Positions 10,784 through 21,000 of a stretch of DNA of 64,000 bases are shown here, in pieces (within the stretch, counting starts at the first letter, position 1; every line of letters begins with the position of its first letter). The notes beneath the pieces are model-generated. The model was given only the letters and a program-made list of their open reading frames with translations. It made no database searches and had not been told where the DNA came from. The DNA comes from Fomitopsis serialis (lineage: Eukaryota; Basidiomycota; Agaricomycetes; Polyporales; Fomitopsidaceae): NCBI RefSeq assembly GCF_022376445.1, contig NW_025954986.1:248001-312000 (forward strand), written 5' to 3'. The position numbers and the translations under genes are program-made.

Positions 10784-12700
10784 AGCTATGGTTGACAGGC
10801 AATGAGCTACCATAGAACCGTCTATATAGAATTTCAAAGAAAGCAGCCACTCAATTTGACTCGACGCAGTCACAAAATCGCTCAGGAAAGAAATACGATC
10901 AACGAGAGCAATGTAGATGTGAGTATGGCATACCCAATGAAAAACAATTATTAGCTAGATTAGCTAGGTGTGATGGGGGTATGGGAGGATGTATGAAAAC
11001 AGGGGTTTGATGTAACCGACGATATACTGTAGTGTTCCTTCCGTTTGGTCTATTACTACTCTCCGAGAACGACGTAATGTACTGTACTGCAAAGCAATTA
11101 AATGAGAGGTGTCCGTGCAAGTGGTGTCGGGCGAGAACGAACGGACAGATAACACGGCTATATGGTATGGTGGTATCGCGGCGACGCGACTGTTAGAAGA
11201 ATGTATGATACTTTGACGTGAATATGCAGCGAGCGGAGTGTATGAAATGAGTAGCGCGAGGAGAGGAGCAAGGGACAAGTAAGAGGCGAAGAAAGCATGA
11301 AACGCACGACGAGAAGTCCGGTATACAACCACCAGCAATCTGGGACACCGCCGGGTTACCGTGATGCCCCCAGCGCCATCATGCTCCTTCTCTTCAGCTT
11401 CCTCGTGAACGTCTTCGCGCGCGAGAGCCATTTCCGCTCTGTCTTGGCCTCACCGTTCGTCCCGGGCAACGACGCTCTCGAGCCTTTTGCCTTTAGCTCC
11501 GTAGGCGCAGGACCGCTCGAGGTTCCCGGCCCCGGTGTCAACGGACTCCCTGGCGGCGGCCCGTTCCCAGCGTAGACCACGCTACGGCTGGCCGCCCTGG
11601 CGCGTCCAGCCCTGCTCTCCAGCCCTTCGACCGCCAGCGAGGATGCTGCTGCCCCCGCGCTGCTAGGGCCGGCCTCCTCGGTGGCATCGCCCTCGTCAGA
11701 GTGGTGCTCCACGGTGGCCTCTTCGACGGACACGCCGATGAGCACGCCCTCCAGGCCGGCTCGCGACGGCGTCTTGCTGCGCGAGAGTCCGCGCGTGAAC
11801 GCGCGCGAGAGCGACTGCCGCCCTGCGATGGTCGCCATCTGCACGATGGACTCTTCCTCGTGCGCGGGCGAGCTAGGGGAATGGGCAGAGACAGGGTTGG
11901 CTTCGGCGGTGGAGGCGAGCGAGTCCGCGGAGCCGTGTTGCTGGAAGAGGGTGGGTCAGCACCGGGCGGGAGATGAGAGGAGGCGGAAGAGACTGACGTG
12001 GTCCTGTACGGCGTAGAACGCACCTTTGTTGACGACGTACGCTGCCGCAGGCGTCGGTGTCTCCGCGCGGGACGCGTCGCCGTTCCTGCTAGCAACGGAG
12101 CCCTGCATCTCGCGTCAATGCTGCTGACCACAGCGCGACGCAGACGAGACGTACCTGCCCAAACCTCGACACCGACACGCTCCCCCGTCTCCGATCTCCA
12201 ACGACCGGCCTTGCCGACGTCACAGCGACGGGTGACGACGTGCTGGTCCCGGACGTGTGTGACGCTGCGTCGTCCGGGAGTGTCTGCGACAGGCGCGACG
12301 CTGCACGCGTCTGCTCTGCTGCTGCAGCGGCCTGTGCGCGCCGCTCGCTTTCCTCCTCGACGCGTTGGAAGATCTATCGGTGTATTAGACATGGACGCCG
12401 GTCGCAGCGACCATAGCAATGAGACGCACCTGCTCAATACGCGCATGGCGATCCTCGCCCAAGTCCGCCTCTTCGTGCACGCTCATCTTACCCACCAGAA
12501 CAGCCTAAGCAAGGGACGGAAGTGAAGCTCGAGGTCGAGCTCAGTAGCACGCTCGTGTATGCCAGCAGAGAAAAGGCGGCACGCGTAGGCTCTACACGTA
12601 TACGACCACGCAACTGCGAGCGATGGTGCTGCTGGAAGGCTTGCCGAGAGCGTTCCGGTGTACGAGCTGCCAGGGCGCGGCGGGGGTGCGAGCGGTGTCC
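10784..12700. repeat. Segmental duplication, copy 1 (about 1.9 kb)
   Basis: Matches 35180-37097 in the same orientation with only about ten substitutions and one indel seen by eye. The left edge is abrupt at AGCTATGGTTGACAGG. On the right, identity falls off after about 12616 and becomes diverged but alignable homology to about 12910. Carries the four-exon gene at 11356-12486. Confidence 0.92.
11356..12486 (-). CDS. Hypothetical protein, duplicated gene copy 1 (321 aa core model)
   Basis: Exons 12430-12486, 12155-12373, 11998-12102 and 11356-11940 join in frame with standard donors (GTGCGT, GTACGT, GTCAGT) and acceptors, the last intron with a clear CTGAC branch site. The N-terminus is a predicted coiled-coil segment (EDRHARIEQIFQRVEEESER), followed by Ala/Ser-rich linkers and a region of short basic repeats (SRAFTRGLSRSKTPSRAG). 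A Lys/Arg-rich tail ends RRSMMALGASR. Open sequence continues upstream to about 13250, and part of it is conserved in frame in copy 2 (D-x-D-x-x-R-R then V-x-D-D-V). Further 5' exons are therefore likely, but I could not join them. No known family recognised. Confidence 0.6.
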
Positions 12701-13400
12701 ATGGAGGGCGCGCGTGCAGTGACAGCGGTGAGCGAGGGTGAGCGGCGGGTTGGAGAAGGGGAGTGCGGCGAGCGCGGTGCTGGCGGGGACGTCGTCGACG
12801 AAGAAGCGACGCAGGTCGGTGTCGCCCCCTCGCGACACTCGAACGCGTTTCGGTTCATTGCACTACTTACCGATCGCCTGCCCCGATCCGCCTTGTGTAC
12901 CGTACATATCGCGATGGGTGGAGACGGAGGTCGTGATCGAGCGCCGGGGCGTGGGAGCGCGCGCATTGGCTGCGGGTGCGGCGTCGGTGTCGCGCACGTC
13001 GACGGTGGAATCCTCTCGGAACGTCCGCCCGTGTCTCCTCTGCGCTCTCCGCGTGCTCGTCTGCGCTGCTCTCGTTCGTCGCGCCCGCTGCCCTTGTTCG
13101 TCGCGCTCGCTGCCCGCCGCCGCCTGCTCACCGCGCCCCTCGCTGCCGCCGCGTCCTCGCTGCCCAATCGCAGCGTGTCCAGAGACCGGGCAGACAGCCT
13201 GAGTATGCGTCCTATTTACTCGCTGAAGGGCGACACCCAGCTTTTCCTCCATGGTGTGCCCTCCAAGCGCGCGCGCCTGCGCCTTTGCCCATTCACTGCA
13301 CTGTACGGCTACTACTGTACTGGCTAAGTCCCTCCTCTAGTCCGCTTCCTCTTCCCTCGTCCCTCCCCTCTGCGCCCTCAGATGACGGACGGATGCGTGT
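12701..13400. other. Diverged 5' flank of the duplicated gene, GC-rich low-complexity sequence
   Basis: 12701-12910 is homologous to 37098-37350 but much more diverged than the neighbouring block. 13000-13200 is dominated by repeats of CGCTGCCC/CGTCGCGC type, which give long open frames on both strands. Probably holds 5' exons of the gene at 11356-12486. Confidence 0.45.
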
Positions 13401-13474
13401 CGAAAACGCTCCCTTGAACCGCTCGAAGCTGCGGATGCCGACTCCCTGGGCTGCAAGAACGCTTCGTGCGTACT

Positions 13475-14615
13475 AACGCGGCAGACGAGTCAGCAAGTCG
13501 TGCGAACATCACTCTGCGATATATGTAGACTGACCTTCCAGCAGACAATGTGGCCCCTACGTGCCAGACCGGAAACGCGCGCCCGCCCTTCGAGCTGATC
13601 TGCACATCAGACCTGAACAGGACACCGACAGACGAGTAGGGTTGCCAGTAAGCACCACCCGCTCGGTCTACGAAAACGGCAGGCTCACCGAGCCGACTGT
13701 TGCAGCAGACGCAGATCTGTGCACCACTGCGATCTGTAAAGCAGAAGACGCGTCAGTAAGTCACACGGAAACTGCAAGGTGTATACACTTACTGACTCAT
13801 TGCTCACGGTTTCGTCTCGTCTGCGTAGTACGAGGCCCCTACCGACTTGGTCAAGAACAGACGAGACAAACGAACAGCACGTACCACATCATCGCCAAGC
13901 GACTGTTCGTCGCGCTTCGTTGCGCCCCGTCCGGTCAGTTTGCTTCCTTGAGCCGCGTACCATCCGAGACTTACCCTTGAAGCAGACAACACCCCGTCTT
14001 GTCCGTGCGGTACGTGCGATCTGCCGTCACCGACGATCCCCAGGTGCAAGGTGCACGTACCAGCTGACAGACAGCTCGTTGGACCCCACCCGGTCGTCCG
14101 CCTCCACCGTCCACGCAGCATCCGCGTATCGGACACACGCTGCCGGTAAGTACCGTCGACTTGCCCTGGAAAGTGTTGACCACACGGCCTGGGTCTTTCG
14201 ATACACGTCCGTGCAGTGCGGGAACCTACCGCCGACCCGGTCAGTGAAGAACATGCAAAACAACCCGACAACACGTACCATCCCATTGCCAAGTCACTGC
14301 GCATACCGGTTGATAACGCGGCAGACGACCGGAACTCGGCACACGAATACGATCGCCCGTCAAGACTCACCTCCGGCGCCCCGGACGGCGAGCACGACGT
14401 CTTCCCAGGGTGAGCAGACCGGCCGGAGGCTCGCAAAACGCAACCGTCTGCGGTGCGTACCAGTTGATAACGCGGCAGACGAGTGCTCATCAGCACGTTG
14501 CTGTGCACAATAGCACATCCACGACGTCCCCGAGCCACCGTTGCCGACCTCCGTACGTGCTGGCGGTCAATTCTCGAAGGCAGAACCTGCATAGCAACGC
14601 GGCAGACGAGTAGGG
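13475..14615. repeat. Array of degenerate repeats with a GCGGCAGACGA core
   Basis: The word AACGCGGCAGACGA(GT) occurs at 13475, 14315, about 14468 and 14596, with a partial copy at 13627. Around it larger units recur: CACGTACCA...ATCGCCAAGCGACTG near 13876 matches CACGTACCA...TTGCCAAGTCACTG near 14270. GTTGATAACGCGGCAGACGA occurs at about 14309 and 14464. Unit lengths are irregular (about 130-390 bp). No coding frame is shared by the units. Confidence 0.55.
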
Positions 14616-16300
14616 TCGCACGGTCAGCGGCCGTCTCGATGCCGGGTGATTAACAGTGCTTACCTGACGCTAGCACCCGGCCGAACACTCTCCCCGCCGA
14701 CGCACCCACCGTCCCGTCCACCCTGCTCGCCGGACGGCGATACGTCGTGCCTTCATCGGTCGGGGATGCGAGCCGGGTCGACCGGCAGACCGCGGGAGGT
14801 GACGAGTCCGCGACGACGAGAGAACCATACCGGACGACGGCGGCGGCGGCCGTCCAGCAGACCGGACGGAATGTTTCGGACGGCGGTCTCATACCGTCGT
14901 TCGCGTCGGACTGCTCCACGGGTGCGGGGGAGATGAACACGGTTGGACGGGGAGTGTCCGAGGTCGAGTTTCGTAGCGGACGGGAGCACGCTCACAGATG
15001 GAGGTGAGGAGGTGCGTTTCGAAGCTGCCCGGATGCAAGACGTGCTCGCCCATGCGGGCCACGGGACGCACGCGGGGATAGAACGACGTAGTCGTTCGGA
15101 CGCGAAACGTCGAGCTGCGGATGCAGGTAAGCATTACTGCGAGGAACTAACTCTGCACAGGAAACGTACCTTCCGAGCACAGACCGCTGCGTACGCGCAC
15201 GCACGGCTGCTTGGCCAGCGCGGAGCGACTGCGAGACAGCCGGGCGGCGACCAGTCCCGACGTCGTTCGTCCGGTGGGGCGTGTCGGGCGCAGAGATGGG
15301 AACGGTGTGGTGGACGCGCCTGCGGCGCGTGTCCTCGCCGCGTACGTGTACCACGGAGGTTCTGTCGAGTGCCGGTGGGTCTTGCGCCCCGTTGCCAGCG
15401 ACCGGACGTACTTGCTGGACGGCGATCAGTTCCTACGTCGCTCGTCTGGCAGGTCGTTCGTCCTCGACACATGCCCAAGTGTGCGCAGCACGCCGTCCTG
15501 GTTGAGAGGAAACGGACCAGTGCTGCTGGTCGATGGAGCCGAGACTGGGCTGCTCGGAAGAAAGGTCAGTGATGGCGGTGAGGATCGCGGGAGCGACGCA
15601 CCGTGTGTGTCGTTCCGTGCGTTGGAATGCATACCGCGAAATACATGCTCGATGCGAGCAATCGGGTCCGTGCGCCGGAAGACCAGCGCGCCTCCGGCGC
15701 GCGTTTCATCCGTGTGTACCGGATGTTCACTGCGAAACAGAAGGTGAGGACTATGAGAGGTGTGGACGAGAGGGCCGCGCGAACCTGTTGCTGTCGACCG
15801 GACGACGATCAACCGCTCCACGTCGCTCGTCCGGTGCATGTCGGGCATCTTGCGGGGCTTCATGGTAGACCCGCCGTGGTTTACGAGCCCGAAGACGACG
15901 CGGCACGCTGTGTGAGAGAACAGGTAAGCTGTGGTATGCCAGGCGCGAATGAATGACGTACCGTGAGTGTGCTGCGTAGGACGACTGTGACATCCGTGTT
16001 TGTCGCGGGCGTGTACGCTCGGCCGGCGACGACTGCGGGTCCATGTCGAGGATTGCCTGTCGCAATCAACAAGTGTCAGTACGGCTCGATAGCAAACTTG
16101 GATGGCTAGGGAATATCCACCCAGCTTGTCCTTCGACCCAAGCAGCCCAGAACGTGTGACGTGCGGTGTGTATGGGCGTGTCCGCCACGCGCTCGGTGAA
16201 CTGAGCGAGAGTGAGCACCCGGAATGTAAGAACAGTGAGCTACACATACCTGTCGGGCACCTCCACTGTGCGGGAGTGTTGTGTGTGCGCGGAAGGAACC
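14616..16300 (+). other. Possible intron-rich gene remnant, unresolved
   Basis: Plus-strand stretches look coding (for example SVECRWVLRPVASDRTYLLDG near 15370 and NRVRAPEDQRASGARF near 15660) and are followed by GTCAGT, GTGAGG and GTAAGC donors. I could not find a set of acceptors that keeps one frame open. A long minus-strand frame (15426-16340) appears to be its shadow. It may be a decaying gene. Confidence 0.25.
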
Positions 16301-17110
16301 TAGTAGTGTAGAGATTAGTATGGATAACAAAAGGAAACAATACAAGGACTTACCATGAACATAGCTTCGGCTTTGAGGGAAAGGGCTGACCCACGTCGAG
16401 CCCACCTATTTAAGCCGGAATTAATCCTGAAAGCCGCGGACACTGGTCTCGGCTCAGGCAGTTATTGTCCGCCGAACTAGGCAGGTTCCTGGCTGATGCA
16501 GCATTAGTGTATTAGTGTTTCAGGCTATGCATTGTCCACTTTTCCTCATTATTCCTCAGGCTCAATATCCTCAGACTCAGCTCAAACAAATTAAATCACC
16601 TCTCAGTAATTTTTGAAAGCCATTCAGGTTGTCATAGTTCAGTTTCCTCAGGTTAGTATGTCAGATTGGACGACTTTTGGAGATCTGAGATCTCAGCCAT
16701 CAGACAACATCTGTCTGACAAATTCAGAAACCGCCTCCCGAGTCAACCATCAATTTTCTAACCTTGCGACCGGGGATAATCCCCACCCGGGCCCGAGACG
16801 AAGGACTTTGTCTGCCCAAGGCTGTCAGCCAATTCTGAGAGCCTCAGTATTGGCAGGCACCCTTGTACAGATAGTGTCCTACAGAGCCCATGATAATTCC
16901 AACAAGACACTCTATTATCCATACAGTAGTCCATAGTGTACATACTATGTCAATTACTTCACCCAAAAATTGTCGCCATGTATGCCAATCGTGCACTCGG
17001 ACTTCGACTTCCGAGTCGGCATTGGGGATGCTCCGGGGCATCAAACATTCGGCTTCAGCGGGTTGTGCCTTGTGCGGCATAACCCCTTGCGGAATCGGAT
17101 CAATTGGCGC
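16301..17110. other. AT-rich island with an imperfect palindrome
   Basis: Base composition drops clearly below the neighbours from about 16440. The stretch is rich in CCTCAG/CTCAG words and contains an imperfect hairpin at 16811-16871. No gene is supported; probably a non-autonomous repeat. Confidence 0.45.
16811..16871. repeat. Imperfect palindrome, about 30-bp arms
   Basis: The arm starting TCTGCCCAAGGCTGTCAGCC pairs with an inverted arm reading TCTGTACAAGGGTGCCTGCC; arms meet at CTGAGAGCCTCAG. Weaker complementarity (AGGAC) continues a few bases outward on both sides. Confidence 0.6.
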
Positions 17111-17512
17111 AAGCGAAGGCGCTTAATAATCCGCAGCCGAGCACGAAGCCCGCGTACATCGCCGCGAAGGGCAGCCCGAAGCTTACTAGAGCACCCATTG
17201 CCATATCTGGCAAGGGCTAAGAGAGCTATGTGCTCTGTGTCGAGAAGACTGAAATGAGGACTTACCTTGTATGTGGGAACAGAGGTGAGATCCAGTGCAT
17301 CCAATGAGTGAGCATGTCGAGAGGTGAGCAGGAGACATGTGGGGCAGCAGACTCGGAGGAGGATCGCTCGCGCGGCCCAGATTGGCAAGAGATCGTGCGA
17401 GCCGATCGCAGAACACGAGGCTCTCAACCGCTGCAGGTGAGCGTCTATTTCCGCTCCTCTGTGCGATCCTCTTTCCTGCTGCTCCTAGGCCATGTACGCT
17501 CGCCGTATACAT
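17109..17512 (-). other. Possible 3' fragment of a membrane-protein gene
   Basis: On the minus strand a spliced reading (donor after ...CATACAAG near 17263, acceptor CCAG near 17207) gives a hydrophobic tail with MAMGALVSFGLPFAAMY and FVLGCGLLSAFACAN before a stop near 17109. The upstream frame includes FCDRLARSLANLGRAS. One intron and one helix are not enough to name it, and it may be a remnant. Confidence 0.25.
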
Positions 17513-17658
17513 TCTGACCGGGACTCTGACTGCGGGAGCTCGTCCTGGTACGTCACTTGGATAATATTAATGCATAAACTCTGCTCACAGAGTGCTTAAA
17601 TAGATGCACTGCCAAATTGTACAAGGAGAAGATATGTGCAGCCAGGTCTCGTCCTGCG

Positions 17659-17663
17659 GCTGC
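17659..17663. repeat. Target-site duplication of the chromovirus, left
   Basis: GCTGC directly precedes the left LTR and is repeated directly after the right LTR at 23546-23550. Confidence 0.9.
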
Positions 17664-17958
17664 TGTAGCGCGGTCGGCGTACCGCGCTCACTCGAACAAG
17701 GACAAAACTGGCACAAACAATCTGCGTTGCCAGTGGTAAGAACTAAGTACATGAGCAGAGAGCGGATACGTACCTGCGTTGCCAGTGGTAAGAACTAAAG
17801 AGTGGGCAACGCAGGACGAGCGAACATGAACAGCTGCCGAAACAGGAAGGTGACCCAAACAAGGCACGCGGCGCTAGTAGCGCCGCGGAAGCAAATACAG
17901 TAAGTCGCGAGACGGAAGCAGAATGGGATGGAGGTCGTAATACCGAAGCGGTGTTACA
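17664..17958 (-). repeat. 3' LTR (295 bp)
   Basis: Same sequence as 23251-23545. Holds a 25-bp internal direct repeat (CTGCGTTGCCAGTGGTAAGA...) twice and a GGCGCTAGTAGCGCC palindrome. Confidence 0.95.
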
Positions 17959-17970
17959 CTCTCCCCCATC
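17959..17970 (-). other. Polypurine tract
   Basis: GATGGGGGAGAG on the minus strand, abutting the 3' LTR; the expected plus-strand primer of reverse transcription. Confidence 0.85.
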
Positions 17971-18040
17971 CTGAAAAAGACTATCAATCAGTAGGTAACG
18001 TAATAGTCCGTGTGTACAGTAAGTAGTCCATTGAAAACAG

Positions 18041-21000
18041 TTAATCAGTCAAACCATTCGAAGTGAGGTAGTCGTCGAGCGCCGCGCACTCAGCGACCAA
18101 AGACCCGGCAAGCCAGCAATCGCTTTCGGGGCCATAGCCCCGCCATCGAACAAGATATTGGAACCCACGCCCGCGACGGCGACGGTCCAATATCCGTTCG
18201 ATCTCCCACTCTTGCTGGCCAGCCTCCGTGACCACCGGACCAGGGCGAGGAAGTTCGCGACCCGGGAATAAAACGTCGTCGTTTTTGTGGTATGGACGAA
18301 GCAGCGAAGCGTGGAAAGTGCTGAAGATATTCATCGACTCGGGCAGATCGAGGGTGTACGTCGAAGAGTCGGGCCACGCCTGTATGACGTTGTAAGGCCC
18401 ATCATAGCGAACCATGAACTTGGCGACTCGGTGATCACCGCGTTGCATGTAGTCGCGTCGGCGATGGAAGGTTGACAAGAGGACGGGGTCGCCGACAGAG
18501 TAAGGAATTTCGGGCGACCTGTGAGCGTTAGCCGAGACAGCCTGCGACGTTTTGGCGAGCAGCAAGTTGTCCTGGGCTTCCATGCAATAAGTCTCGATGC
18601 GACCGATGAGTTCGGCAGCTTGCTCCGCGGAGAGACCAAAGTCCGCGGCCGCGCCTTGAACTGTATCGTTGAGCAACGGCGGGATGAGGCGCGGTGAACG
18701 TCCGAGACGGAGCTGGAACGGAGTGAAGCCAGTGGAAGCGTGCACCGAGTTCATGAGCTGGAAACGAATGTGAGGGAGCGCTTTCACCCAGCCAGTTTGC
18801 TGCCGAGTAACATGGAAGCGGAGCATCTGGATCAAGGTACGGTTGGTGCGTTCGCTAGCGCCGTCGGTCTCTGGGTGGTAAGACGAAGAAAGTTTGATCT
18901 TGACGCCAGTGAGCCGATGTAGCGCTTTCCAGAATCGAGAGACGAAGAGCTTGTCTCGGTCAGATATGATGTCCTTTGGCAGCCCATTCTCGCAGTACCA
19001 GTGGATGAAGAACAACTCAGCGAAGTCCTCCGCAGAAACATCGGTCCGGCAAGGAACGAAGCGTAAGTCCGAGCCCAGCCGGCACGTCATGGTGGCGATG
19101 CAGTCGAACCCATGGTCGTCTGGCAGCTTCCCGACGAAGTCGATAGTGACGCTTTCACCACGGCCATCCGGGACAGGGAGCGGGTGTAGTGGGCCGACAG
19201 GCTTGACGTTGAGTGACTTGTTACGTTGGCAGGCGTCGCAAGACGGCACGTAGAGGTCTTCGAGTTCGCGACGCATGTGGGGCCAATAGTAGGCTCCACG
19301 AAGGGCGCCGTACGATTTATCGAAGCCCATATGCCCAAGGGCATCATGCGCGAGGCGGAAGAGACTCTCTCTTATGTCGGCGACACGAGGGATAACCAAG
19401 CGGTCGCCAACAAAGAGCAATTTGTCGCGGACGGACACACCGGCCAGGGTGCGTCCATCCAGCGAACCACTTTGCAGTAGGCGTTCGGGCGGTCCCGACA
19501 TGCCTTGTGCTAACGAAGCTAGAAGCTTCGTACACCACTTGTCGGACGCATATCCGTCCCTGATGGTGGTCAGCCATGCAGGGTCGGATGAAATGCGAAG
19601 TCGACCAGGTACAGCGGCGCAGGTAGGTAGCGCAGTCAGTGGTCGCGCGCGCAGAGCAAGCGAAGCGTCACGTAGAACGCGAACAGCGGCAACCACTGAC
19701 GCGTCCACGACCGTGGCGTCCGGCGCGAGTCGGGACAGAGCGTCCGCAACGCTGTTATCCTCGCCTCGGACGTAAGTGATTTCAAAGTCGTACTGACTCA
19801 TAAATTCTTGCCAGCGCGCTTGCCGACGAGAGAGATGCTTCTGCCCAGCGAAGTTCTCTAACGTTCGGTGGTCTGTGTACACGATGAAGGGCACACCGAC
19901 AAGATCGGTGCGCCAACGCTTCAAGGCACGCACGATGGCTAGAAGTTCTTTCTCGTGCACCGGGTAGTTCAGTTCGGCACCCTTCAGTTGGGTGGAATCG
20001 AAGGCGACGGGTCGCGCCGTCTCCAACGATTCCCCATACGAGAGAACAGCCCCGGTGCAGAAATCACTAGCATCCGTGGAGAGGAAAATCTGGTTCCTCC
20101 CCATGTTCGTGTGGTCGATAACGGTGAGGCACTCACGACTAGTAACTGTCGATTTGATGGCGTCGAAGGCCTCCATATGGTGATCAAGCCATACAAAGTC
20201 CTTTTCGGCCTCTTTTGTCGTTAGCGGGGTGAGCGTGTGGGTGTGTGTTGCCAGAGAGGGAAGAAAGCTCGAGATGTATCGCACAAGCCCGAGGAAGGAG
20301 CGGACATCGGAGGCAGAGCGAGGAGTTGGCCAGGATAGGATCTTATCGACTTTGGTTCCATCAGCTTCGATGCCGGCGCGAGAGATGCGGTGTCCGAGGA
20401 AGGTGAGCTCAGTACAGAATAGGTCGGTTTTCTTGGGGGAGCAGTAGAGCCGGTGGTGTCGCAGAGCTGTGAGGATAGTTTCAACGTTTCGTCTGTGTTC
20501 TTCAACCGAGTTAGACCAGATAATGATATCATCAAGGTAAACATGGCATATAGAACCGATGTACGGGCGCAAAGCTTGGAACATACGGCGTTGATGTGTC
20601 GCAGGTGCGTTGCGACACCCTTGAGGCATCACGGTCCACTCGTAGAGTCCATACGGTGTCGCCACAGCCGTATATTTCACGTCGTCTGGGTGTACCTTTG
20701 TTTGAAAGAAGGAGTTCGTCATATCGATCTTCGCCCAAATCTTGCCTTTGCCGCAGTCGGACAAGATCTCGGCGATGCTAGGAAGGGGGTGCACGTCGGG
20801 GACAGTGTTAGCGTTGAGCAGACGATAGTCATTAACCCATCGAGGATCGGCCGTGGGATCGGATTTGGGAATGAGGAAGCAAGGAGACGAGTACGGACTA
20901 CTCGAAGGACGCAATCGCCCCGCAGCGATATGGTCTTCTAGTAGCCGTTTCCAGGTTTCACGGTACTTCTTAGGTGATTCGTATTGGCGTCGCTGGATGG

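Noticed and set aside
12592..13327. Overlapping long frames on both strands
   Set aside because: Caused by low-complexity GC-rich repeats; only a conserved-frame segment shared with the second duplicate is credible, and it is noted there.
15426..16340. 304-codon minus-strand open frame
   Set aside because: No motif, and plus-strand pieces over the same bases look more protein-like with splice donors. Long GC-rich frames are expected by chance here.
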